Source of the DNA: Paraburkholderia ferrariae NBRC 106233 | GTDB taxonomy: Bacteria; Pseudomonadota; Gammaproteobacteria; Burkholderiales; Burkholderiaceae | Length of the DNA: 64,000 nucleotides | Direction: 5' to 3' | Assembly: GCF_000685035.1 (NCBI RefSeq) | Contig: NZ_BAYB01000004.1 | Location: 310,001 to 374,000, forward strand | Part shown: positions 18,980-27,347 of the stretch, in pieces | Layout of the letters: each line of letters starts with the position of its first letter | Numbering within the stretch: position 1 is the stretch's first letter | Position numbers and translations under genes: made by a program | The notes under the pieces: generated by a model | Seen by the model: only the letters and a program-made list of their open reading frames with translations | The model's database searches: none | What the model was told of the DNA's origin: nothing

Positions 18980-20236
18980 GATGCGCTCCCCGGCCAGGGC
19001 AGCGCGACCCGGGCAAGGCTCTTGATGTTGATCGTGGTGTAAATCGCCGTCGTATCCAGACACCGGTGTCGAAGGATATCGGCGATCTCCTTCATGGGGA
19101 CTCCAGCCTGGATCAGCCGGCTCCCTACGCTGTGTCGCAGAACATGAGTTCCACGCAGGCGTGCATCGCTGCCGCATCGCGCATGAGCGGCGCGGACGGT
19201 GTTGCGAACGACGCTCGAACCGATTGGTTCGGTAAGTGGAGCGACATGCCGCAGAAAATACCGCCCGGCTATCGGAGGCCGGACGGCCGCTAGTCAGGTA
19301 TTGGGCAATGGCGCGTCCGGTCCGGGTCGGCAATGGAAGCACGTCTGTTCGCCGCGCCTTGCCTGCTGATAACCGCAAGGTCCCGTCGTGCCAGTTCAGA
19401 TCGTCCAACTTGAGCGAGGCCACTTCGCCGGCGCGCAGTCCCAGGTCGACCATACACCGGGCCATCGCATAGTCTCTGCGGCCGATCGCGGATTGGCGAT
19501 CGAATGCGTTGAGAAAGCGCTCCAGCTCCGCCTCAGATAGCGTGTCTGGCAACGATGCGAACCGCCACTGGGCGATTTACGGGATCGCGGCAATAAGGCA
19601 CAGGACGTGATCTCCGTGCATGCCCCGGAAACGCAAATAGCTGCGTAGCGCGATCCCGAGGACTTTGCCTGTGCTCGGCTTGCATCCCGCGAGGTGACGG
19701 ACTACGAATCCGTAGACATGTTCCGGCTTGACCTGTGCCATATCGATTCTCGACACACCGAATCGCTCCGACAGGAATATCCGTACTATACGCGTGCGCA
19801 ATGTTCTCGTAGACGGGGCCAGCCCGCAAGTCCGGTCAAGGTGTGCATCAAATTCCTTGAGTTCCTCCTGTATCAAAAGGGGCGTGAAATCGGGCCGAGG
19901 TGGTATGTCGGCTCTCTGGCGAAGCACGACAAGCAGACGATTCAAGGCTGGCCCAACATGGTTCCTGCTTCGTGGTGTGCGCAAAGGGCAGTCACACCGC
20001 GGTAAGTGTTCATCCAGAAAACGGCGTACCAGTGCTTCATCAATCTGACTGAGTTTGACGCGTCGCTTGCGCAGCCAATGCGCAAAGTGCGCGACGCTGC
20101 ACAGATACTTACGGACGCTCCACGCCGAATATCCGCGCCCGATCAAATAGTTCGAATAGGCCCGGTAGCTGGATTTGAACACGCCGTCTGTCAGCCATGC
20201 CCGGGTCTGCTGCGGTATCGCGAAATCGTTGTCCAT
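18976..20236 (-). pseudogene. ritA: RIT-2 tyrosine recombinase A, broken by a nonsense codon and a frameshift
   Basis: The 5' part from ATG 20236 encodes the core-binding domain (DFAIPQQTRAWLTDGVF start). It ends at an in-frame TAA (19577-19579) where relatives continue into (I)AQWRFASLPDTL. The same frame resumes with LSEAELERFLNAF and the catalytic Arg in DLGLRAGEVASL. After SRAVF, one extra T in a four-T run (AAAA at 19255-19258 on the plus strand) shifts the frame. In the corrected frame the rest reads LRHVAPLTEPIG, then THVLRHSVGSRLIQAG and TAIYTTINIKSLARVALPW, ending at 18976. Two independent lesions indicate decay. Confidence 0.9.
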
Positions 20237-20340
20237 GATGATGACTCTCCTCAAAAGGCCGTACTGCCTTCTGAGCAAAGCACTTTTATTATGCGCAGTC
20301 CACTACTGACGGCCGCCGTGGAAAACCCATCGCAGAAGGG

Positions 20341-20393
20341 CAAACGAGTCTCCGTGGCGCGGAACTGCGCATATTCCCGAGATCGGCATAGTT
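20341..20393 (-). repeat. RIT-2 right inverted repeat
   Basis: 53 bp, reverse complement of 16921-16973 with one mismatch. It is followed after four bases by the palindrome at 20398-20417. Confidence 0.9.
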
Positions 20394-20397
20394 GCGC

Positions 20398-20417
20398 TCA
20401 TGCAAATATTTGCATGA
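20398..20417. repeat. Palindromic core at RIT-2 right end
   Basis: TCATGCAAATATTTGCATGA is a perfect 20-bp palindrome: arms TCATGC and GCATGA around an 8-bp self-complementary centre. It lies between the RIT-2 terminal repeat and the resumed ritC coding sequence. The same arms occur at the RIT-1 right end with a different centre, which suggests a strand-exchange site. Confidence 0.8.
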
Positions 20418-20914
20418 ACGGAAGATGCGATGCACTCCGCTTCGACCGGACGTCGTCGCGGTGATGAAAGCATGGCTACGCTATCAACCTGGCGAATCCG
20501 ACGATCCGGTCTTCCCCAGTTCGCGCGGTGGCCGTCTTAGCGCCGACGCACTTCAGCGGCTTGTGTCGCGCAACGTCGCAATCGCGTGCCGCTCGTGCCC
20601 CTCGCTGAAGGAGAAATCAGTAACTCCCCACACGCTTCGACACGGGGCCGCGATGAGCCTGTTGCATCACGGCGTAGACCTGTCCGTGATCGCGCTCTGG
20701 CTCGGTCACGAGTCCTCCGAGACGACTCAGATTTACTTGCACGCCGACATGCAACTCAAGGAACGCGCGCTCGCGCACGCCACGGCGAGCGGTGTCGCGC
20801 CGAGACGCTACAAACCTCCAGATCCGTTGCTTGCCTTCCTGGAGGCTCTCTGATAATGCCGACAATCCGAGCGGCCGGGAACAGAGATCCACCCAACCGT
20901 TGTGTGGATGGATT

Positions 20915-20946
20915 CATGACGCGGCATAATCGGGGAGTCGGCATAA
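20915..20946 (-). repeat. RIT-1 right inverted repeat
   Basis: 32 bp perfect reverse complement of 14055-14086. It leads straight into the 36-bp palindrome at 20945-20980. Confidence 0.9.
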
Positions 20947-20980
20947 CTGGGTTCATGCCGCTAGCGGCATGAACCCAGTT
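20945..20980. repeat. 36-bp perfect palindrome at the RIT-1/IS66 junction
   Basis: The centre is TCATGC-CGCTAGCG-GCATGA (20953-20972). The outer 8 bp on each side (AACTGGGT and ACCCAGTT) mirror each other although the right side is IS66 tnpC sequence. The central 20 bp share their arms with the palindrome at 20398-20417. Confidence 0.85.
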
Positions 20981-22318
20981 GTTGTCTATCGGCACGTGTC
21001 CGTCGTCGAGATAGCGCGTGAGCGCTTCCCAACGTTTGAGGCTGTAGTCGAGCGCTTTCGCAATCGCTGAACCTTCCGAAACCAGCTTACGCTGCGCCAC
21101 CATCCATTCATAAAGTGCGTCACACACCGGTTTGGCCCGACTCTGCCGGAGTTTGCGCCGCTCTTCGGCATCCAGCACTGCAGCGTCGCGCTCGATATCA
21201 TAAAGCGCAGCGAAGAACGGCATGGCCTGTCCAGCGACGTGGCTGCTGTGATTGGCATGCAGGTCGAAGAACTTGCGCCGTGCGTGCGCAGCACATCCGA
21301 TTTCAGTGATGCCCTGCTGGAATCCGGCCTTGTATCCGCCGTAGTCGTCGCACACCAGCTTGCCCTGCCAGCCGGCAAGGAAGGTGCGGGCGTGCTCGCC
21401 TGCACGGCTGTCGGCGAAGTCGTAGACCACGGCGCGCAGCTCACTGAAGTGCGTGGGCGTATACGCCCACAAGTACGCCCGGTGTGTCTTCCCTTTACCT
21501 GGACTAAGCATCTGTACCGGTGACTCATCCGCATGCAGCACACCCTGCTGCAGGATTTCCTGATGCAGGGCATCGACCGGTGGCTGCAACTGTGCGCCGC
21601 ACGTGCCGACCCACGCACCCAATGTCGATCGCGGTATTGCCAGACCCGCCCGCGCAAAGATCTGTTCCTGACGATACAGGGGAAGGTGGTCAGCGTATTT
21701 GGCAACCAGCACCGAGGCCAGCAGCCCCGTGGTCGGGATGCCCTTGTCGATAACGTGTGCGGGCACCGGCGCCTGCATCAGCGTTTCGCAGTTCTTGCAT
21801 ACCCACTTGCCACGGATATGCCGCTCAACCGTGAACACGCCCGGCGTGTAGTCCAGCTTCTCGCTGATGTCCTCACCGATGCGCACGCGCTCGCAGCCAC
21901 ACTGGCATACGGTGCTATCCGGCTCGTGGTGGATCTCTGTGCGCGGCAGTTGTGCTGGCAGTGATGCGCGCTTCGGTTGCTGGGGTGACTGGCCGGCGGT
22001 GGCTTGCGGCTGAAGCTGCTCGAGCTCCAGTTCGATGGCGGCCAGATCCGCGTCGATCGCTTCTTCCAGCAGGCTCATCTGCTCGCTGCTGAACTGTTCG
22101 CTGCGCCGACCGTACTGCTGGCGCTTGAGGATGGAGATCTCGTGGCTCAGCTGCTCGATACGCGTCTGTCGGTAATGCAGCTCGCGTTCGTTGTCCTCGA
22201 CCTCCCGCGTCTTCTCCTCAATCTCCCGGTCTCTCTCCTGCACCTGGGCAATCAGCTGCGCGGCGAGCGCGCGCAACTGTTCAGGGCTGAGGGCATTGAG
22301 GTCGGCAGGCAGGTTCAT
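20973..22318 (-). pseudogene. tnpC: IS66 transposase TnpC, 3' end displaced by RIT-1
   Basis: DDE transposase of IS66. About 449 codons remain: an N-terminal leucine-rich coiled region, the zinc-binding Cys cluster (VCQCGCERV), the central KYADHLPLYRQEQIFARAG segment, the HADESPVQMLSPGKG and VCDDYGGYKAGF catalytic regions, and PIDNN. Homology stops at the RIT-1 junction. The native continuation WVENQIRPW is on the other side of RIT-1 at 14015. The open frame down to 20756 is RIT-1 sequence and not transposase. Confidence 0.92.
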
Positions 22319-22381
22319 GCAAACCAGTCTGCCAGAACCCCTGGCACCGTGGAAGCGCGACAGTTTACGTCCCTGTTGGCC

Positions 22382-22699
22382 TCATACGACGCGGATCACA
22401 CCGTTTGGGCCGATGCGCTGCCACGGCAGACCCACCACCAGACCTCCGAGCTGCTCCTGCGTGAGTGCGTGTTGCTTTGGTTCGCTACCAGCGTGAGGCC
22501 AGACGAACTGTCCCTCGTTCAGCCGTCGCGCTGCCAGCCAGATCCCGATTCCGTCGTGAACCAGCACCTTCAGGCGATTGGCCCGCCGGTTGGCAAAGAG
22601 GTAAGCATGGTGCGGATGCGCCGCGCCGAACACCGTAATCACCCGCGCCAGTGCCGTATCGAAGCCCGCACGCATGTCCAGTGGTTCGACTGCAGCCAT
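22382..22699 (-). CDS. tnpB: IS66 accessory protein TnpB
   Basis: 105 residues of the IS66 Orf2 family, required for IS66 transposition but without a known catalytic role. The core reads DMRAGFDTALARVITVFG, then AYLFANRRANRLKVLVHDG and IWLAARRLNEGQFVWP, a near-perfect family pattern. It lies between tnpA and tnpC in the same orientation. Confidence 0.9.
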   Translation of the reverse strand: MAAVEPLDMRAGFDTALARVITVFGAAHPHHAYLFANRRANRLKVLVHDGIGIWLAARRLNEGQFVWPHAGSEPKQHALTQEQLGGLVVGLPWQRIGPNGVIRVV

Positions 22700-22715
22700 G
22701 CTTCATCAATGCGGA

Positions 22716-23102
22716 TCACGCGAGCCACTCTCGCAGCCAGGTGGCGCATTGTGCGGCCTCTGATGTCGGCCAGCTAACCGTTATCGACTGGTCCGCGCGG
22801 CGCACTTCGACGCGGATCTCAGCCGGGCGCACGTTCTTCGTGTCGAGCGGGAGCGGTACGAATGCCGGCGCCACTGCCGACTGCACCGCCACATCGCTAC
22901 GTGAGACGAGAAAGCGCTCGTTCCCTTCGGCCTGTTCCACCCAACGTCGGAGCAGATTTGCGTTCAGCTTGTGGTGCAACGCGATGGCCGCGAGCGATAC
23001 CCCAGGCCCCTGGCAGGCTGCCACCACCTGGGCTTTGAACTCGACGCTATAGCGCCGGCGTCGACGACGGCCAACTGGCGCTTCTTCTTCGATAGTGTTC
23101 AC
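22716..23102 (-). CDS. tnpA: IS66 accessory protein TnpA
   Basis: 128 residues, first gene of the IS66 operon. A basic start (GRRRRRRYSVEFKAQVVAAC) leads into an IS3-orfA-like helix-turn-helix (SLAAIALHHKLNANLLRRW). The tail with ITVSWPTSEAAQCATWLREW is typical of the group. Transcription probably starts from the terminus at 23103-23179. Confidence 0.9.
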   Translation of the reverse strand: MNTIEEEAPVGRRRRRRYSVEFKAQVVAACQGPGVSLAAIALHHKLNANLLRRWVEQAEGNERFLVSRSDVAVQSAVAPAFVPLPLDTKNVRPAEIRVEVRRADQSITVSWPTSEAAQCATWLREWLA

Positions 23103-23159
23103 GTGTCCACCTATTTAAGTGGATACGATGCTCCCAAGACCTTTCATGCAACTCAAGAT

Positions 23160-23179
23160 GGGATGGCTAGGCGCTTACA
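23160..23179 (-). repeat. IS66 terminal inverted repeat (tnpA side)
   Basis: The minus strand reads TGTAAGCGCCTAGCCATCCC, matching the TGTAAGCG start of IS66-family ends. The interrupted host gene begins at 23180. Confidence 0.8.
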
Positions 23180-23422
23180 ACCGATGTTCTGTCCGTTCTG
23201 ATAGATCGCGATGCCGCCCTCACCTTCGTCCCACATTGATGCGGTATAGATCTCCCCTTCAGGTGCCACCCACATCGAGCGAGCCACATTGCCCACTCGA
23301 GTCGTGGCCGTGCCATGCGTGTTGGCTATCCACCGAGTGGAGTATTGTGCTTCGCAAACGGACGCAGCCGCGGCGCTCAGCACTACCGCGATGAACGCGG
23401 TACAGAGTCCTTTGAAAACCAT
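23180..23422 (-). pseudogene. 5' fragment of a secreted protein cut by IS66
   Basis: ATG 23422 opens a signal peptide (MVFKGLCTAFIAVVLSAAAA, cleavage near CEA-Q). About 55 mature residues follow, with TTRVGNVARSMWVAPEG and AIYQNGQNIG, which look like the first blade of a beta-propeller/NHL-type protein. At 23179 the frame enters the IS66 terminus and stops after eight foreign residues. The rest of the gene is not seen elsewhere in the window. Confidence 0.75.
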
Positions 23423-23712
23423 GAGGGACGTTTCTTCGATCGCACGCCGTGCAGTACAGGCGTCCATAATCCGGTGTTGCCAACCCTGGCAAACTTGGAG
23501 TCCGAACCCTGACGATTCGAGCACTTGCGACGTGACGCGTCGAATTGGTCAGGTATGTCGTCTGAGTTAACGGCGGTCCGCGGCGCGAGTTGAGAGATTT
23601 CTCACTTGACCTTGATGACGGCGCCAGCACGGCTGGAGGCCTGCATCACTTTCCGGTTAACGGGACGAGCCGGGTGCGCAAGGTGCGTGCGCAAACGGGA
23701 CCTCGGACCATC

Positions 23713-23742
23713 AAAAAAACGGCACGGACTTTCGTCCGTGCC
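23713..23742 (-). terminator. Intrinsic terminator after the response regulator
   Basis: A 9-bp stem (GGCACGGAC/GTCCGTGCC) with a four-base loop is followed on the minus strand by seven T. It lies about 130 bp past the response-regulator stop, in the right orientation for that gene. Confidence 0.85.
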
Positions 23743-23870
23743 GGCGAAATGCTCTGACATTTTTCCGAGGGCTGCCAGAGCATGAGAGACCGTCAGCATA
23801 ATTAAAGCGCTCGTTCTCCGATCCGGATAAAAGCGGTCCAAACTTCTTCCCGTTCGTCCGAACCGGTCGG

Positions 23871-24305
23871 TCAAACCCCGGTTTCTCCATTGTGAGGTTT
23901 GGCGTCATCCTTCGATCCATCTGCAACTCCCTTGACAATCGCAAGCGCGGAGACTGCCGTTAACAGTGCTGTCGCGTCTGCGGGCTTCTGAAGAAACAGA
24001 TCGGACAGAACAGGCGGCGAAGAGGGCGGCAGGCTTAGTGACGAAGCCAGAACGATAGGCACACTAGCCAGAGTTGGGTCGGCCCGGAATATCCTGCACA
24101 ATTCCGGCCCGTCTATACCAGGCATGTTCCAGTCGGTGAGCAAAAGGTCCGGGCGAGCGGTACGCGCGAGAGCCCAGGCCGAAGCGCCGTCAGGCGCCCA
24201 CACAACATCAAACCCGTTCAGGCGGAGGACGGCCGTCCAGGCGGCAGCGGTCTGTTCGTCATCGTCGGCCAAGAGGATCAGTGGGTGCGGCTCGGATGGC
24301 TTCAT
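23871..24305 (-). CDS. Single-domain response regulator (CheY-like)
   Basis: 144 residues forming one receiver domain: the acidic cluster LLADDDEQTAAAW near the N-terminus, the phospho-acceptor Asp in DLLLTDWNMPGIDG, a Ser in IVLASSLSL and the conserved Lys in LFLQKPADA. No output domain follows. The 20-residue tail is polar. There is no adjacent kinase, so its partner must act from elsewhere. It has its own terminator at 23713-23742, indicating a monocistronic unit. Confidence 0.9.
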   Translation of the reverse strand: MKPSEPHPLILLADDDEQTAAAWTAVLRLNGFDVVWAPDGASAWALARTARPDLLLTDWNMPGIDGPELCRIFRADPTLASVPIVLASSLSLPPSSPPVLSDLFLQKPADATALLTAVSALAIVKGVADGSKDDAKPHNGETGV

Positions 24306-25624
24306 GTCAGTGTGGCGAGTCCAAACTGGGCCACTTTAAGCAAGATATTGGCCATGCCACCCGGCGGCGCCCACGCAAGGGAAACGTTCCGATGCTGCAA
24401 TTTTAACCAAGGACTGTCGCTTCCGTTGAAATGTTTACATCTGAACGAATTGTAACGGCGCGACTGCAATGGCAAGACCTCGCGAGTTCGGCGCCCTAGC
24501 GTCAATGCGGTTCACTTTTTAACACGTTCGACAGGGGGCGCATGCTTCCCGGGGCGATCCTGCAAACCTCGGCACAAGGCTTGTAAAAATCTTTGGACCC
24601 AATCGGAGGTCTGCCGGGCCGGTCTCGGCGTTTGGAATAAGACCGAGCATATCGATCGCGGTCGATCCGACGATGCGTTAGCGAAAAAGCGAAGGCAAAG
24701 CGACCTCCGCGGGAATTTCTGCTTCGGCGACTTGGGGCTGCTTAACTAGCAAGTTCGAAAATGCTCCGCGTGTAAGGCGTTCACTCGGATTGAACATCTC
24801 CTCAACAGCCACCGGCAGCTCGGACGAGCAGCAGTCGATTTTTAGGAAATTCTGCCCAACATGGTGCCTACGTTATTCCCTGCTATGATTGGTCGCGCAA
24901 TTGCGTTTTGCGCGACCGGGTTTCGCGAAACTGGCAGAAATGCAAGCGTATCTCCAGTCAGTTGCCTCCGCCATATCGTGCATTCATGGATCCAGTGTGC
25001 CATCCTTTTTTGGGCGCGCCGTAATTGATGGTAGACCTCGGTGCGGGTCCTTCCGGCGTGTGCACGGCTCTCACTACCGCCCACGAATGCGCCGCGCATT
25101 GCGTCCGAAGTCATCGAAGCGTTGCTGTTGGATGCCGTACTGGTTTCGCACGAAAGAAACGAACGGGCATCTTGTATCGGAAAACAGCGACGGCACTCGC
25201 GTTCGCTGCCGCTTTGAATGCAGAAATGTCGTCCCGATACGCCGCTTGGCTGATCAGCCCGCCCATGTTTTATGGCAGTCCGCTCTGTCTCCTGGAGCGA
25301 TTTCCTGACCGGCCGTCGCGGCATTGGCGTTTGACGCGGCGGCTTGCAGCTGGTTAACAGGCCGTCGCGCGTATTAAGGAAGCGCAAGTGGGGTTCCCGA
25401 TCGCGGATTTCTAGCCGGAAAGCTGAAATACTTGCGGCGCATTAATGTGCCCCGACGAGGTTTGCGCGGGCATTGAACGCCAGGATAATGAGGCGGGTCA
25501 ACCGGGCGCTTTGGCGTTCGCTGCAAAAAATCTCAGATTGAATGACTACCCCGCACCGGTGGATTGGGCGTCCCACTCGTACCTGCGCCCGTCGGTCATG
25601 CTGACGCATGAGCCTGACAGGGCA
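24306..25624. other. Gene-poor stretch
   Basis: No frame with recognisable family features. A minus-strand frame ending near 24678 (...MFNPSERLTRGAFSNLLVKQ...) has protein-like composition but no start signal or relative that I know. The larger antisense frames at 24842-25387 look like chance. Possibly decayed DNA. Confidence 0.4.
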
Positions 25625-26473
25625 CTATACTTGTCCCGATTCGCGGGCCGGCGGGTATTGCGCTATCGGGCTGAGTGCAGGTGCCGCGCGGGTGCCCTCG
25701 CTCAGCAGGGTGGGGATTTCGTCGAGGCGCAATAGTGTAAGGTTGCCGCCGTAGACAACACCCGTGTCGACGTTGATGACATTGTGGCTCACGACCGGCC
25801 GGGGTGAAGGCGTATGTCCTACGATAACAGCCGTGACCCCTTCGACCCTGCCGCACGTATCAAGCCTTCCGGACTTCAACCGCCTGAACAGTCGCGCTGC
25901 GACGCAGCGCATCGACGCGAAGCCGTCCGATCCTGGCAACTGCCATCGTGACCGATCCCAGATGACCTTGCGCCGTATCTTCCCGTCAACATCTTCTTTC
26001 ATTATTGCCTTAACCATTCTGGGCCAGGATTGCAGAGGCACGTTCGCATGTACGATTCCGACCAGACCAAAGTCCGTCTCTATTTCGATTGCATAGGGGA
26101 GCGCTGCCATGTACGCAACGATAGCGTCAATGGACTGCCCGTCCGCTGCCATATCAAGTAGCCACCTGCCGCCATTGCCCCGAACGAAGCCGTCATTGGC
26201 GCCATAAAGACGCCAGCGCACGATCGACTCCTCATGATTGCCGCGCACCGACTGGATGTCGTACCGACGCACCACATCGAGGACAGCAGGTGATTCGAAC
26301 CCTCTGTCTACGAGATCGCCGACGGCAAAGAGCCTGTCCCTGGCGAGATCGAACTGGCATGCTTCGAGTTCCTTTCGCAGTTGCGAGAAACATCCGTGCA
26401 GATCGCCCACAACAAAGTCACGACCTGACGTATTTTTTTTAAAGCGCCGAACTGGTGGGAAGGTCTGCCGCAT
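25625..26473 (-). CDS. Serine/threonine PPP-family metallophosphatase
   Basis: 282 residues with the full bimetal PPP signature in order: VVGDLHGC (GDxHG), FAVGDLVDRG (GDxxDRG) and VRGNHEE (GNHE). These are followed by a conserved His in IVHANVP and GHTPSPRPVVSHN near the C-terminus. This is the lambda-phosphatase/PrpA-like bacterial group that dephosphorylates Ser/Thr/His or dinucleoside polyphosphates. Substrate is not predictable. It stands alone, with no kinase nearby, and the last 30 residues are poorly conserved. Confidence 0.9.
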   Translation of the reverse strand: MRQTFPPVRRFKKNTSGRDFVVGDLHGCFSQLRKELEACQFDLARDRLFAVGDLVDRGFESPAVLDVVRRYDIQSVRGNHEESIVRWRLYGANDGFVRGNGGRWLLDMAADGQSIDAIVAYMAALPYAIEIETDFGLVGIVHANVPLQSWPRMVKAIMKEDVDGKIRRKVIWDRSRWQLPGSDGFASMRCVAARLFRRLKSGRLDTCGRVEGVTAVIVGHTPSPRPVVSHNVINVDTGVVYGGNLTLLRLDEIPTLLSEGTRAAPALSPIAQYPPARESGQV

Positions 26474-26936
26474 TTTTGCCGCCGTAAGGATGTCCTCGTT
26501 GCACCGTCGTCAGGATGGAGCGTAATGTTCAATCCGAGTCTCCAGCGCGGCAGCACGAGGCTTTGCGCAATCGTTCAGAGAGAGTTGCTTACGGGTGCGC
26601 GGCGCATGCGCGTCGCGGGAGCTTTGTTTCGCGAGCTAGGTGCGGACGATAGCGTCAATCAGCCACTGATGTTGATCTTTTGCCGGCGTGGCGACTGTGG
26701 TCCACCGCACAGGTAGTGTCGAGTGTCAATTGCTCGCCAGTAGTATCCGTTTGTAAACAGAGATGTATTCGTCCGATGGTTTGATCCGGTTGCTTCTGCC
26801 GATGAACGCGCGTCACGCGGAGGCTGATCGCCAGCCGACCTTGTAAAACGCCAGTCGCGAATTAGCCTTATAATCAGGAGGCCTTATCGAATAGACAGGG
26901 ACCGCATCCCATAGGCGGCCGAAGCGGCAGCGTCCT
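26474..26936. other. Gene-free stretch
   Basis: Nothing recognisable on either strand. It separates the phosphatase gene from the IS6 transposase fragment and is AT-richer in places (near 26720-26780). Confidence 0.4.
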
Positions 26937-27154
26937 TCAGACCGAATTTAGCGCCATTGAACTGCCCCTTGCGATGCGATGCGTCAACTCAATGCCTGAA
27001 TTCGTGATCGCGGCCCTCCAGAGGCATTTGAAACCTGGCATCACATCCGCTCTGGATTTCATGTGGCGATGGTCCTGCTTGATCACGTGGTTCAGATATT
27101 TCGACAATCTAATCTTCGTGTCTTCGGGCAGCAGGACCATCCGTCTTGAGGTTG
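26937..27154 (-). pseudogene. IS6-family transposase, C-terminal part, cut by RIT-3
   Basis: Minus-strand codons read LLPEDTKIRLSKYLNHVI, then QDHRHMKSRADVMPGFK and GIELTHRIARG, the C-terminal DDE region of an IS6-family transposase (YLNN..EQDHR..K pattern with the final catalytic Glu replaced by Lys in IKQDHR). One extra C before LLPED shifts the first codons. The gene starts abruptly at the RIT-3 left end. The complementary N-terminal part, ending REMKRG, lies at 43756-44221. Confidence 0.85.
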
Positions 27155-27169
27155 AGCCAAGATACGCGC

Positions 27170-27189
27170 TTATCCTCTGCAGAGCATAA
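27170..27189. repeat. Palindromic core at RIT-3 left end
   Basis: TTATCC-TCTGCAGA-GCATAA: 6-bp arms with one mismatch around a self-complementary 8-bp centre. It has the same layout as the cores of RIT-1 and RIT-2, and an identical copy lies at 43721-43740. Confidence 0.8.
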
Positions 27190-27194
27190 ACGCG

Positions 27195-27223
27195 TTTAGA
27201 TACAGTTCCGGGTTGTACGCAGT
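27195..27223 (+). repeat. RIT-3 left inverted repeat
   Basis: 29 bp identical to the reverse complement of 30334-30362. Related sequence occurs at both ends of the miniature element at 43314-43755. Confidence 0.9.
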
Positions 27224-27347
27224 AGGGCACTCTTCGAGAGTAACGACGGCCGACGGAGGCAGGTTTCCGCGCAGTAGCACCCGGTGGAGGTTCGCATAAA
27301 AAGAGCAAGCTTTTCCGATCGGCCATTGTGGTCGACAGGAGAAGCTG

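Larger units (their letters stand above)
16921..20417 (-). mobile_element. RIT-2: recombinase-in-trio element nested in RIT-1 ritC
   Basis: This 3.5-kb element carries three minus-strand recombinase genes between 53-bp inverted repeats (16921-16973 and 20341-20393, one mismatch). A weaker inner match extends to an ACTGCGCATAAT block about 100 bp in from each end. The right end carries an additional 20-bp palindrome (20398-20417) that the left lacks. The flanking coding sequence of ritC continues directly beyond both ends. Confidence 0.92.
16357..20853 (+). pseudogene. ritC: RIT-1 tyrosine recombinase C, split by RIT-2
   Basis: The 5' part (16357-16920) starts with GTG and runs to ...VRCLGKGR, including the first catalytic Arg in TGLRNSELTSL. 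The 3' part resumes at about 20421 with RKMRCTPLRPDVVAVM. It contains HTLRHGAAMSLLHHG, ALWLGHESSETTQ and the catalytic Tyr of QIYLHAD, ending LLAFLEAL at 20853. The two parts join in frame when 16921-20417 is removed, giving a normal-length RitC of about 330 residues. Read without excision, the 5' part stops at 17025 after a foreign tail. Confidence 0.92.
14054..20972 (+). mobile_element. RIT-1: recombinase-in-trio element inserted in IS66, itself hosting RIT-2
   Basis: Three overlapping plus-strand tyrosine recombinase genes are enclosed by inverted repeats. A 32-bp perfect arm lies at 14055-14086 and 20915-20946, and each arm holds two copies of TTATGCCG. The element is flanked by the direct repeat ACCCA (14049-14053 and 20973-20977), and IS66 tnpC reads on across it. 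The right end carries an extra palindrome (20945-20980) that the left end lacks. Without the nested RIT-2 the element is about 3.4 kb, the usual size for RIT elements. Confidence 0.9.
20973..23179 (-). mobile_element. IS66-family element, interrupted by RIT-1 and truncated at its far end
   Basis: It carries tnpA, tnpB and tnpC in order on the minus strand. The tnpA-side terminus at 23160-23179 begins TGTAAGCGCC, the IS66 family end, and directly abuts the truncated secreted-protein gene. At 20973 tnpC is cut by RIT-1 and reappears for 39 bp at 14015-14053. The outer terminus is lost. Confidence 0.88.

Noticed and set aside
18980..19552. 506-residue recombinase fusion on the minus strand (18032-19552)
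   Set aside because: The front half is the frameshifted tail of ritA joined by chance to ritB; ritB has its own ATGA-coupled start at 18979.
20756..20972. IS66 transposase frame continuing to 20756
   Set aside because: The last 70 codons are RIT-1 terminal and ritC sequence read antisense; homology to IS66 stops at PIDNNWV.
24842..25387. 181-residue minus-strand frame
   Set aside because: No recognisable motif, odd composition and no start signal; kept only as part of a gene-poor stretch.
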